From positions 62,001 through 126,000 of the forward strand of contig NZ_JARBTM010000012.1 of the NCBI RefSeq assembly GCF_029240175.1: DNA of 64,000 bases. The letters are read 5' to 3'. A program made the position numbers and the translations under genes. This document shows, piece by piece, positions 8,519 to 15,887 of this stretch. Within the stretch, counting starts at the first letter, position 1; every line of letters starts with the position of its first letter. A model generated the notes under the pieces. That model had not been told where the DNA came from. It saw only the letters and a list, made by a program, of their open reading frames with translations, and did not search any database. The DNA comes from Anaerosolibacter sp. GTDB lineage: Bacteria > Bacillota > Clostridia > Peptostreptococcales > Thermotaleaceae.

Positions 8519-8950
8519 ATGCTCTTTAGAAATTGTGCAGGTGGAGTGGTGTTCTTCGAAGATAAGGTGTTGCTTTTAAAAAATGAAAAAGGTGAATGGG
8601 TATTACCGAAAGGTGTAATTCGTAATGGGAATCTCTCAAGAGATACTGCATTAAACCGTGTGAAAGAAGAAGCGGGTATTCATGCAGAAATTATCTCGCC
8701 AATTGGAGAAACTTGTTACGAATTTTATTCTATTTCAAGACAAAAACCTGTGTGTAATGAAATTACCTGGTACATGATGACTGCAACCAGTGATCTTTGT
8801 AGTGTGAATGAAGCGTTAGGGTTTAAAGAAGCTGTTTTTTACCCGATTCATGAAGCTATTGAGAGAATCACCTACAGTCAAGATAAATCGCTAGTTAGCC
8901 TCTCCTATAGAAAATATAAAGACTTAATTGGAAATGAATTAGTGGTATAA
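8519..8950 (+). CDS. Nudix hydrolase domain protein with atypical box
   Basis: This 143-residue single-domain Nudix-fold protein starts at ATG 8519 after GGAGGGAATTAG. The Nudix box region reads GVIRNGNLSRDTALNRVKEEAGI: the EExG glutamates are kept, but the upstream Glu of G-x5-E is Asn and the RE of REUxEE is NR. The family hydrolyses nucleoside diphosphates linked to other groups. The altered box makes the substrate and even activity uncertain. The preceding 150 bases have a hairpin and a weak 66-codon frame that I do not accept as a gene. A short hairpin ends the transcript. Confidence 0.8.
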   Translation: MLFRNCAGGVVFFEDKVLLLKNEKGEWVLPKGVIRNGNLSRDTALNRVKEEAGIHAEIISPIGETCYEFYSISRQKPVCNEITWYMMTATSDLCSVNEALGFKEAVFYPIHEAIERITYSQDKSLVSLSYRKYKDLIGNELVV

Positions 8951-8956
8951 TATAAA

Positions 8957-8980
8957 AGAGAGTAGTTTTTACTACTCTCT
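8957..8980 (+). terminator. short hairpin terminator
   Basis: AGAGAGTAGT (8957-8966) pairs with ACTACTCTCT (8971-8980) just after the Nudix stop codon. The T-tract is weak. Confidence 0.65.
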
Positions 8981-9007
8981 TAGCATTTCTATAGGAGCGT
9001 GAATTCT

Positions 9008-9658
9008 ATGCAGAAGAGATATAGAACAATTCTTGATTATGGTGAAATTGAACATATCATTGAAAAATCAAGGTTTATTGGTTATGCCAAGCCAATACAA
9101 AACGAGGAAGAGGCTTTAGCATTCATTGAGATGATTCGAACAAAACATAAAAATGCTACCCACAATGTACCCGTGTACATACTTGGAGAGAATAATGAAA
9201 TTCAACGGTATTCTGAGGATGGAGAGCCTGCAGGAACAGCAGGGACACCTATCCTGGATATGCTGAAGAGAGAGGAAATCAAGAATACAGTCATTGTTGT
9301 AACACGATATTTTGGTGGTATTAAACTAGGAACTGGGGGCCTTGTGAGGGCATATACCTCTACAGCAAAGCTGGCATTACAAAAAGCTAGGGTGGTTGAT
9401 AAGGTATTGTATCATGTAATCAGGGTAAGAATAGACTATTCACTTTTAGGCAAAGTACAAAATGTACTATTAAATGGGAACTATGTAATCAAAGATACTG
9501 TTTTTGATGATGGGGTAAGTCTGTTTGTATATGGGAGAATTGATGAATCAGATCAACTAATCAAGCAAATTATAGATTTAACCAATGCCCATGCAAAAAT
9601 TGACGTTGTAGATACCTTATATTTAAATGAGGAAGAGGGCCTTTTGATCAATAAATAA
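9008..9658 (+). CDS. yigZ: YigZ/IMPACT family protein (UPF0029)
   Basis: The 216-residue product has the IMPACT N-terminal domain (KSRFIGYAKPIQNEEEALAF, THNVPVYILG, EDGEPAGTAGTPIL, VVTRYFGGIKLGTGGLVRAY) and the C-terminal DUF1949 domain. Family members resemble RNA-binding ribosome-associated folds; the eukaryotic IMPACT relatives regulate Gcn2, but the bacterial role is unsettled. I start at ATG 9008 because AGGAG at 8993 is ten bases upstream; the GTG at 8999 lies too close to it. It is monocistronic. Confidence 0.92.
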   Translation: MQKRYRTILDYGEIEHIIEKSRFIGYAKPIQNEEEALAFIEMIRTKHKNATHNVPVYILGENNEIQRYSEDGEPAGTAGTPILDMLKREEIKNTVIVVTRYFGGIKLGTGGLVRAYTSTAKLALQKARVVDKVLYHVIRVRIDYSLLGKVQNVLLNGNYVIKDTVFDDGVSLFVYGRIDESDQLIKQIIDLTNAHAKIDVVDTLYLNEEEGLLINK

Positions 9659-9734
9659 ATTCTTTTGAGATCAGAATAAAGCTGATGACAATGGGTAAGT
9701 ATGTCCATAGGACATTAAAAAGGAGGTATTTTAA

Positions 9735-10124
9735 ATGAATATGGAACAACTGAAACTAGAAATGTTAGGCAAAAGCGTGTGGGCAGTAGTTGGTGCTACA
9801 CCAAATCAAGAAAAATTTGGAAACAAGATTTATAAAAAACTTAAAAGTAAAGGTTATGAAGTATATGCTGTCAATCCAAATTATGATGAAGTTGAAGGCG
9901 ATCGCTGCTACCATAGCATCGAAGAACTGCCTGTAAAGCCAGACTGCGTAGATATGGTCGTTGCTCCCCCGGTGAGTAAAAAATTCATCCCAAGTATTGC
10001 AGAAGCAGGGGTTAAGTATTTGTGGTTTCAACCCGGCTCATTCGATGATGAAGCCATTTCCCTAGCAGAAGATCAAGGGATTCAGACTGTATATCATCAT
10101 TGTGTATTGGTAGCATTAGGCTAA
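9735..10124 (+). CDS. CoA-binding domain protein
   Basis: This 129-residue Rossmann-fold protein of the YccU-like CoA_binding type has WAVVGATPNQEKFGNKIYKK near the N-terminus (dinucleotide/CoA loop), YAVNPNYDEVEGDRCYHSI, and VAPPVSKKFIPSIAEAGVKY. Such stand-alone domains resemble the N-terminal part of succinyl-CoA synthetase alpha; the physiological role is unknown. The start ATG follows AAAAAGGAGGTATTTTA, an ideal ribosome site. It is a single gene with a terminator beginning right after the stop. Confidence 0.9.
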   Translation: MNMEQLKLEMLGKSVWAVVGATPNQEKFGNKIYKKLKSKGYEVYAVNPNYDEVEGDRCYHSIEELPVKPDCVDMVVAPPVSKKFIPSIAEAGVKYLWFQPGSFDDEAISLAEDQGIQTVYHHCVLVALG

Positions 10125-10126
10125 AG

Positions 10127-10148
10127 AGTCGTACTATTTTGTACGACT
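10127..10148. terminator. bidirectional terminator
   Basis: AGTCGTAC (10127-10134) pairs with GTACGACT (10141-10148) and is followed by TTTTGTCTTT. It lies between the CoA-binding gene (+) and the 3' end of the TauE/SafE pair (-), overlapping the latter's stop. Confidence 0.75.
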
Positions 10149-10496
10149 TTTGTCTTTCCAGAAGAACTCGTATACTCCCATGAAAAAAAGAAAAACACCA
10201 AAAAGTTTTCGTAATAAGCCTGAAGGAAGATTAACCGCTAGGTAGGAACCAGCCAAAGCACCCATCATACCCGTGATAATAAGGGGAAGGCAAAGCTTTA
10301 TTTCAATACTTTTATTTCTAAAGTGGGTTATGAGGGCCACAATGGCTACTGGGACAAAGGATAACAGATTAACACTTTGGGCTTGCTGCTGTGAAAGGCT
10401 TGTAAACATAATCAATGCGGGAATCAAGATTGTGCCTCCACCAATCCCCATACCTCCAATAATGCCTGAAAGTAAGCCGATAAGTATGAGATTCAT
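10134..10496 (-). CDS. half-size TauE/SafE family transporter, second half
   Basis: This 120-residue membrane protein has about four helices and the family Gly-rich motif GLLSGIIGGMGIGGGTILIP at the N-terminus. TauE/SafE (DUF81) permeases are usually about 250 residues with two inverted homologous halves and move sulfite, sulfonates or related anions. Here the halves are separate genes: the start codon of this one shares one base with the stop of the upstream half (TAATG). The product ends FFWKDKSRTK. The two chains must presumably associate to form one permease. Substrate unknown; the neighbour cysK (sulfur assimilation) is divergent but suggestive. Confidence 0.88.
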   Translation of the reverse strand: MNLILIGLLSGIIGGMGIGGGTILIPALIMFTSLSQQQAQSVNLLSFVPVAIVALITHFRNKSIEIKLCLPLIITGMMGALAGSYLAVNLPSGLLRKLFGVFLFFMGVYEFFWKDKSRTK

Positions 10497-10858
10497 TAAA
10501 ACACCATCCTTAATGCAGCAAGAATCATGAAAATGGCAAATCCTTTTCTGAGTAAATGACTTGGAATTCGGTTAAGCAGTCTAGCACCGATATACCCGCC
10601 TAGAATTCCTCCTAGGGCCACTTTAAAGGTTACATCCCATACAATGATCCCATGCCTAAAATAAATAAACATGCTAACGATCGTTAATGGTAATATGATT
10701 GATATAGCAGTAGCATGGGCCTTGTGTTCTTCAACACCTAGAAAGAAAAACATGCCTGGTACAATCACAGTCCCGCCACCTGAACCAAACAGGCCATTGA
10801 CCAAACCAGTAATAAGCCCTAATAATATGATTTTAAAAGAAAATGACCTTTTTTCCAT
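10496..10858 (-). CDS. half-size TauE/SafE family transporter, first half
   Basis: This 120-residue protein carries the first TauE/SafE half, with GLITGLVNGLFGSGGGTVIV near the N-terminus and about four membrane helices, ending ILAALRMVF. It is exactly the same length as the downstream half and is translationally coupled to it through a one-base overlap. The Met start follows an AGGTGATTTC site on the minus strand. The Gly motif differs from its partner (SGGGT versus MGIGGGT), so the halves have diverged in role. Together they match one ordinary 250-residue permease. Confidence 0.88.
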   Translation of the reverse strand: MEKRSFSFKIILLGLITGLVNGLFGSGGGTVIVPGMFFFLGVEEHKAHATAISIILPLTIVSMFIYFRHGIIVWDVTFKVALGGILGGYIGARLLNRIPSHLLRKGFAIFMILAALRMVF

Positions 10859-10963
10859 GAAATCACCTATATAGTCACATATTCATCTATTGGAAATCGT
10901 ATAATAATTCCATGAGATGCTGACATATATAGTGTGGACTTTATGAAATTTTTTATGAGTCTA

Positions 10964-10992
10964 TTGACTTTGATGGATAAATATAGTAAAAT
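10964..10992 (+). promoter_or_regulatory. sigma-A promoter of cysK
   Basis: TTGACT (10964-10969), a 17-base spacer and TAAAAT (10987-10992) form a near-consensus promoter about 45 bases before the cysK start. Confidence 0.7.
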
Positions 10993-11037
10993 AAAACCAA
11001 TAAATCCGATATGAATAGTAAGAATTGGAGGGATATC

Positions 11038-11961
11038 ATGAAAGTTGTAAATAGTATCACGGAATTAATAGGCAATACCCCTATGGTAAAGTTAAATAAA
11101 TTGATTGGTAAGGATGATGCTCAAGTATATGTAAAATTAGAATTTTTCAATCCAGGAAGCAGTGTTAAGGATCGAATTGCGTTAAGCATGATTGAAACTG
11201 CTGAAAAGGCCGGCTTATTGAAGGCGGGTTCTGTTATTGTTGAACCTACCAGCGGGAATACAGGGATTGGGTTGGCCATGGTGGCTGCGGCCAAGGGATA
11301 TAAATGCATCTTAGTTATGCCTGAAACCATGAGTATTGAGAGAAGAAAGCTTCTAAAAGCCTTTGGTGCTGAGCTTATTCTTACTGATGGTGCAAAAGGA
11401 ATGAAAGGTGCCATCGAAAAGGCGACAGAAATTTCAAAAGAGAATCCGTTATACTTTATGCCTCAGCAGTTTGAGAACGAGTCAAATCCAGAAATTCATA
11501 GAAATACTACTGCCCTTGAGATTATAGAGCAAATGGATAGTAACTTTGACATGTTTATTGCGGGTGTAGGAACAGGTGGTACAATTACAGGTGTTGGTGA
11601 GATCATAAAAGAAAAAGTGAAAGATGTAAAAATTGTTGCGATAGAACCTAAGGATTCCCCAGTATTATCGGGTGGTCAGCCTGGACCTCATAAAATTCAA
11701 GGTATTGGGGCTGGATTCGTACCAAAAATTCTAAATACCAAGGTAATAGATGAGATTATTCAAGTTGACAACGAGGATGCAATGGAAATGGCAAGGAGAA
11801 TGGCAAAGGAAGAAGGTATCCTTGTGGGTATTTCTTCAGGTGCTGCCGTATGGGGTGCTTTGCAAAAGGCCAAGGAGCTAGGAAAAGATAAGAAGATCGT
11901 AGTTGTAATTCCAAGCTACGGGGAAAGATATCTGAGTACACCACTCTTCAATTTTGAATAA
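11038..11961 (+). CDS. cysK: cysteine synthase A
   Basis: O-acetylserine sulfhydrylase (PLP-dependent), the last step of cysteine synthesis from O-acetylserine and sulfide. The 307-residue product has [13 protein letters not shown], the PLP lysine in [12 protein letters not shown] (Lys44), the substrate loop [13 protein letters not shown], the phosphate-binding [13 protein letters not shown] and the typical C-terminus [12 protein letters not shown] start at ATG 11038, six bases after GGAGGG; the frame extends to 11011 without a ribosome site. It is a single gene with its own promoter and terminator. Confidence 0.96.
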   Translation: MKVVNSITELIGNTPMVKLNKLIGKDDAQVYVKLEFFNPGSSVKDRIALSMIETAEKAGLLKAGSVIVEPTSGNTGIGLAMVAAAKGYKCILVMPETMSIERRKLLKAFGAELILTDGAKGMKGAIEKATEISKENPLYFMPQQFENESNPEIHRNTTALEIIEQMDSNFDMFIAGVGTGGTITGVGEIIKEKVKDVKIVAIEPKDSPVLSGGQPGPHKIQGIGAGFVPKILNTKVIDEIIQVDNEDAMEMARRMAKEEGILVGISSGAAVWGALQKAKELGKDKKIVVVIPSYGERYLSTPLFNFE

Positions 11962-11967
11962 AAGTAT

Positions 11968-11996
11968 AAAAGCATAGCTGATTAGGCTATGCTTTT
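11968..11996 (+). terminator. terminator of cysK
   Basis: AAAAGCATAGC (11968-11978) pairs with GCTATGCTTTT (11986-11996). Confidence 0.85.
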
Positions 11997-12049
11997 ATAG
12001 TATAATATGGAAATTTTTTTGCATACAGTATTATATAAATTTATTTTTG

Positions 12050-12058
12050 TGTTATAAT
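12050..12058 (+). promoter_or_regulatory. extended -10 promoter of nadE
   Basis: TG-T-TATAAT (12050-12058) is an extended -10 element 58 bases before nadE. No good -35 is visible. Confidence 0.5.
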
Positions 12059-12115
12059 GATGAAAAGAAAAATCTGTATCCTTGTGTACGGAGTTTAGTG
12101 AAGGGAGTTTGAGAA

Positions 12116-12871
12116 ATGGATAGAACAATTGAGGAAAAAGTTAATCTTACAGTCGATTGGTTGAGGGAGAAAGTAAAAGACTCCCATACAAATGGAATTG
12201 TTGTAGGGGTTTCTGGAGGAATCGATTCAGCATTAGTAGCTTTTCTAATCAAAAGAGCTTTTCCAAATAATTCTTTAGGAATTATTTTACCTTGCAAAAG
12301 TAATCCTAAGGATCGAGAGGATGCCTTAAAGGTTATAGAAGCATGTGGAATACAGCACATGGAAGTTGAACTCAGTGATACCCATGATCTATTATTAGGA
12401 AACGTGGTTGCTGAAATGAGAAAGAACGGACTCATTGATAATGATACAAATCTAAGGTTGAGCGATGCAAACCTTCGTGCCAGGCTGCGAATGAGTACCA
12501 TTTATGCTGTAGCCAATTCTTTAAACTATATCGTCGCAGGTACTGATAATGCAGCTGAAATACATACAGGATATTTCACCAAATATGGAGATGGCGGCGT
12601 AGATATTATTCCTATAGCTAATCTGCTAAAACGTGAGGTTTACCAATGGGCTCAGCATTTAGGGGTTCCGCAAAGTGTGATCGATCGACCTCCGTCAGCT
12701 GGATTATGGGAGGGGCAAACGGATGAATTAGAAATGGGCACCACATATGGTATGGTCGATGATGTAGTTGCTGGAAAAGAGATCCCTGAAAAGGATCGGG
12801 TCATTATTGAAAAATTACATCAACGTTCGGAACACAAGCGTAGAATGCCAGATAAACCACCGATATTCTAA
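12116..12871 (+). CDS. nadE: NAD synthetase, ammonia-dependent
   Basis: NadE adenylates and amidates deamido-NAD to NAD. The 251-residue product has the ATP pyrophosphatase loop SGGIDS (33-38) and the downstream YFTKYGDGGVDIIPIANL and RPPSAGLWEGQTDE signatures. It lacks the N-terminal glutaminase domain, so it uses free ammonia, as is normal for Firmicutes. The start ATG follows GAAGGGAG. It is a single gene between an extended -10 promoter and a GNRA-loop terminator. Confidence 0.96.
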   Translation: MDRTIEEKVNLTVDWLREKVKDSHTNGIVVGVSGGIDSALVAFLIKRAFPNNSLGIILPCKSNPKDREDALKVIEACGIQHMEVELSDTHDLLLGNVVAEMRKNGLIDNDTNLRLSDANLRARLRMSTIYAVANSLNYIVAGTDNAAEIHTGYFTKYGDGGVDIIPIANLLKREVYQWAQHLGVPQSVIDRPPSAGLWEGQTDELEMGTTYGMVDDVVAGKEIPEKDRVIIEKLHQRSEHKRRMPDKPPIF

Positions 12872-12878
12872 TAGACAG

Positions 12879-12906
12879 AACACCCGAAAGGGTGTTGTGT
12901 TTTTTT
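12879..12906 (+). terminator. terminator of nadE
   Basis: AACACCC (12879-12885), a GAAA loop and GGGTGTT (12890-12896) are followed by GTG and a run of seven T. Confidence 0.9.
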
Positions 12907-13029
12907 GAAAAATAAGACTTAAGGCGGATTTTGTATAGGTTTGGTAAATAATGCAGGAAAAACAGTTTTTTTATCGTATCTTAAATGTTAAGTTGATTTT
13001 TGTTTTTATCACGCCTATTGGAGGAAACC

Positions 13030-14094
13030 ATGAGACTAGTACGGATAGAGAATGTTACTTCAGGTATGATTTTAGGTAAAGATATTTATTCTTGTGAAGG
13101 TAAAATTTTACTTGCCAAAGGCGTTACCTTGACGAGTCACTTTATAAAAAGATTGCAGAGTTTAACAATGAATGAGATTTACATAGAGGATGAGATATCA
13201 AGAGATATCGAAATTTATGATATTATCGATGAAAGAACTCGTGTCATTGCAAAGCAAACAATTTATCAAGTCATGCAGGATTTGAAAGTGAAGAAAGCCT
13301 TAGATTTTCATGGTATACAAGTTGCGATCAACAGGATCGTCGACGAATTGTTAAGCAATCGGGACATTATGATCAATTTGACAGATTTAAGAAGTGTGGA
13401 TGAATATACCTTTGCCCACTCTGTAAATGTTGCTGTATTGTCGATTGTGATAGGGAAAGCATTGGGATATAATGAGCTTCGTCTTAGGGATCTAGGAATT
13501 GCTGCGATTCTTCACGATATTGGAAAAACACAAATTCCTAATGAGATTCTAAATAAGCCAGAAAAGCTGGCTGAAAAGGAAATTGAGATCATGAAAAATC
13601 ATACACAGTTCGGGTATGACATATTGAAGGACTACGACGAAATTAGTGGGCTATCCAGGGTAGGCGCATTGTTACATCATGAGCGTATAGATGGTAGTGG
13701 TTACCCTTTTGGAAAAAGGGGCGATGAGATATCCGAATTTGCCCGAATTATAGCCATCACAGATACTTACGATGCTATGACTTCTAACCGAGTCTATAAA
13801 AAAAGAATCACACCAGATAAGGCGATTGAATACTTAATTTCTATGGGTCAGCACTATTATGATTATGATATGGTAAGAGTATTTTTAAATCATCTGACGG
13901 TCTACCCTGTGGGAACGATCGTAAAGTTAAATACAAAGGAGCATGCCATCGTTATAGATAATAACTGCTATACGCCTACACGGCCAATCGTAAGACTGAT
14001 CCGAGATACGGAAGGAAACTATGTTTCTAGATTCGAAGAGATTGATCTTCAGAAAAAATTAAATATTAATATTGAAGAAATTGTTGATGAATAA
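13030..14094 (+). CDS. HD-GYP domain c-di-GMP phosphodiesterase
   Basis: HD-GYP enzymes hydrolyse c-di-GMP. The 354-residue product has an N-terminal DUF3391-like region (MRLVRIENVTSGMILGKDIY), then the HD pair H162-D163 (ILHDIGK), the HHERIDGSGYP motif (216-226) and TDTYDAM. All hallmark residues are present, so activity is expected. It has no membrane segment. I start at ATG 13030 because GGAGGAAACC lies directly upstream and the family begins MRLV; the frame extends to 13000 without such a site. It is monocistronic. It could counteract the GGDEF protein and PgaCD elsewhere in the window. Confidence 0.93.
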   Translation: MRLVRIENVTSGMILGKDIYSCEGKILLAKGVTLTSHFIKRLQSLTMNEIYIEDEISRDIEIYDIIDERTRVIAKQTIYQVMQDLKVKKALDFHGIQVAINRIVDELLSNRDIMINLTDLRSVDEYTFAHSVNVAVLSIVIGKALGYNELRLRDLGIAAILHDIGKTQIPNEILNKPEKLAEKEIEIMKNHTQFGYDILKDYDEISGLSRVGALLHHERIDGSGYPFGKRGDEISEFARIIAITDTYDAMTSNRVYKKRITPDKAIEYLISMGQHYYDYDMVRVFLNHLTVYPVGTIVKLNTKEHAIVIDNNCYTPTRPIVRLIRDTEGNYVSRFEEIDLQKKLNINIEEIVDE

Positions 14095-14124
14095 AAAATT
14101 TCTAATGACAGATAATAATCCTAG

Positions 14125-14216
14125 AACAGGATAGTAAAGAAAGCGAAATTCCAGGATTAGTTCGAGTTTGATACCGGCAAGAATCTGAAAGACCTTTCTT
14201 AGCTACTCCTGTTTTT
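14125..14216 (+). ncRNA. candidate structured RNA / complex 3' UTR
   Basis: AACAGGATAGTAAAGAAAG (14125-14143) can pair imperfectly with CTTTCTTAGCTACTCCTGT (14194-14212), which is followed by TTTTTT. The 50 bases between can form inner stems (GATT 14155-14158 with AATC 14182-14185; TTG 14168-14170 with CAA 14178-14180). This closed, branched, T-tailed shape is more than a simple terminator and is followed by a second strong terminator. It could be a small RNA or an elaborate terminator of the HD-GYP gene. I cannot assign it to a known class. Confidence 0.35.
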
Positions 14217-14221
14217 TAAAT

Positions 14222-14264
14222 GTAAAATAAGGGCACTGAAACCGTTTCAGTGCTCTTATTTTAC
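14222..14264. terminator. bidirectional terminator
   Basis: GTAAAATAAGGGCACTGAAA (from 14222) pairs with TTTCAGTGCTCTTATTTTAC (to 14264), with one G-T mismatch. It separates the HD-GYP gene (+) and the lipoprotein gene (-). Confidence 0.9.
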
Positions 14265-14267
14265 GTT

Positions 14268-15284
14268 TTACATGGAGGCAGATAAATCCTCTTCCATAAG
14301 CAGAATATTCTTTAGGACGATGCTGCTGTTAATTTTAATAAGCTGTAGGTCTTTTTTCGCAAGAGATTTTTCTAGATTATTTACTGATGCGTCATATTTA
14401 TCCGTTGTGGCTTTGGCTTTTTTTTCAATTAGCTGAGGCTTTAGGGTCTGTCCATGGTCTTTTAGTTTGCTTAAGCTTTCCTGGGCTACATCATAATCAC
14501 CTACGGCTGCGTTTAATACAAGGTTTCTCACTTGATACTTCAAAGTATATATGGATGGGGGAACCTCCCTTTTGAAGTATGCTCGAAAATCTGGCAGATA
14601 TGCTGTAAGATTATTGGCAACGGAAAGTGTTTCAAAGTATTTTTTCTCGAAACCAAACTTGGTCAGGTTATCAAGGGCGTTTTCGAAACTATTCATTGAT
14701 TCTGGGGAAACACCCTGTTGAATAAGCTGCGGTTCTAAAACATTCCACTTGTTGTGGAGACCCAAAATGGTCGCGTTCACTGATGTCCATACTTCATCTA
14801 AGCTTTTAGGTGTCTTTTGGCCTTCCTTCTCAGCTTCATCAGATTTTTCCCGTTTCATGAGTTCAGTAAGAATACCCTCCTCGATGGTCATAGGTGCAGG
14901 TTTTTCTTCTTCACTGCTACTCGGGGCTTGCCCTTGACCACTCTCTTGTTGACCTCCTTGTTCACCGCCTTGCTCACCACCCTGTTTCTGTTCCTCTGAG
15001 CCTCCGCCTCCTCCTTCTGCGGCTTTCATCTGAGCTTCTTCAGCTTTTTTCTTTTGCTCGATCATTTCCTTTTCTATAATGACACGCTGGAGGAAGGGAA
15101 GCTTATCCACTTGCTCCATAATTTTAAGTGCATCCTGCTCGATTTCCTCTACTACTTTTGGAAGGGGTTTTGGTTCATTCTCAGATTTAGGACTTGGTTT
15201 TTGCGGCTTTTTTGCACAAGCAACGGATGTTATAAGAATACAAAAAATCATGGCCAAAATGCCCCATTTTTTTATTTTCACCAT
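14268..15284 (-). CDS. lipoprotein with Gly/Gln/Glu-rich repeat linker
   Basis: The 338-residue product has a signal peptide with lipobox (ILITSVACAKK, Cys at about 23). A proline/lysine stretch and a coiled coil (KIMEQVDKLPFLQRV, EKEMIEQKKKAEEA) are followed by a low-complexity linker of GEQGG and GQQ repeats (about 90-125) and a helical C-terminal domain (about 160-338, e.g. LDEVWTSVNATILGLHNKW). The architecture suggests an externally anchored helical domain on a flexible spacer. I do not recognise the family. The ATG start has GAGGTGATTCT upstream. It is a single gene. Confidence 0.8.
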   Translation of the reverse strand: MVKIKKWGILAMIFCILITSVACAKKPQKPSPKSENEPKPLPKVVEEIEQDALKIMEQVDKLPFLQRVIIEKEMIEQKKKAEEAQMKAAEGGGGGSEEQKQGGEQGGEQGGQQESGQGQAPSSSEEEKPAPMTIEEGILTELMKREKSDEAEKEGQKTPKSLDEVWTSVNATILGLHNKWNVLEPQLIQQGVSPESMNSFENALDNLTKFGFEKKYFETLSVANNLTAYLPDFRAYFKREVPPSIYTLKYQVRNLVLNAAVGDYDVAQESLSKLKDHGQTLKPQLIEKKAKATTDKYDASVNNLEKSLAKKDLQLIKINSSIVLKNILLMEEDLSASM

Positions 15285-15416
15285 AGAATCACCTCAAAAC
15301 TAGTATTTCCACTGGCAAATGAAACAATACTGAAAACATCTTTCGTAACAGAAATCAAAAAAAATTCATAACATGATATATGACTTGAATTTAAATTGAA
15401 AAAAGGTGGTGAAAGC

Positions 15417-15848
15417 GTGTATTGTTATACAATGGCCTATAGTTTACAGTGTGTGCTTGGAGAATTAATTATGTGGACAGACATTTCTAGCGAACATCCT
15501 ATATTTGTAAAAACAGTGGCAAAACTCAGCAGAAAAGATTTGCCAAAGGATATCAGCGAAGAACTAAAGAAACTAAGCAAATCCTTCGAAGCATTGAATT
15601 TGAAAGCGAAGGAACAATTGGTCGATGCGCAAAGCATGGCAGTACAACCAATGATGTATGTATACATGAATCGAGCAAAGGTATTGCTAAATGAGTTCGG
15701 AAGATTAAATAGAATCTGGATTGGATTGATAAAGGAAATTATGAAATATGGAAAAGAGGATAAGGTATGGCAAACCTTATTATCCCATATAGAAGAAGAA
15801 CAGACCTACATGGATCGTCTGTTTCATACACTATATATGCAGATCTGA
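15417..15848 (+). CDS. hypothetical helical protein, 143 aa
   Basis: I start at GTG 15417, seven bases after AAAGGTGGTG; the frame reaches a TTG at 15396, but that would put the ribosome site inside the gene. The product (MYCYTMAYSLQCVLGELIMW) then has EHPIFVKTVAKLSRKDLPKD and a run of amphipathic helices. The EHPIF...L spacing is vaguely like one half of the DUF2935 family, but I am not confident. It is a single gene, closed by a bidirectional terminator shared with the nqr operon. Confidence 0.65.
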   Translation: MYCYTMAYSLQCVLGELIMWTDISSEHPIFVKTVAKLSRKDLPKDISEELKKLSKSFEALNLKAKEQLVDAQSMAVQPMMYVYMNRAKVLLNEFGRLNRIWIGLIKEIMKYGKEDKVWQTLLSHIEEEQTYMDRLFHTLYMQI

Positions 15849-15849
15849 A

Positions 15850-15883
15850 TAAACAGGTGGTTCTATCATGAACCACCTGTTTA
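15850..15883. terminator. bidirectional terminator
   Basis: TAAACAGGTGGTT (15850-15862) pairs with AACCACCTGTTTA (15871-15883). It ends both the gene at 15417 (+) and the nqr operon (-). Confidence 0.88.
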
Positions 15884-15887
15884 TACA

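Noticed and set aside
8379-8579. 66-codon plus-strand frame before the Nudix gene
   Set aside because: AAAGGTG lies only one base from its ATG, and the frame runs 60 bases into the Nudix gene; more likely leader sequence.
14885-15010. Possible minisatellite
   Set aside because: The G/C-rich repeats encode the GEQGG/GQQ linker of the lipoprotein in frame; a coding low-complexity region explains them.
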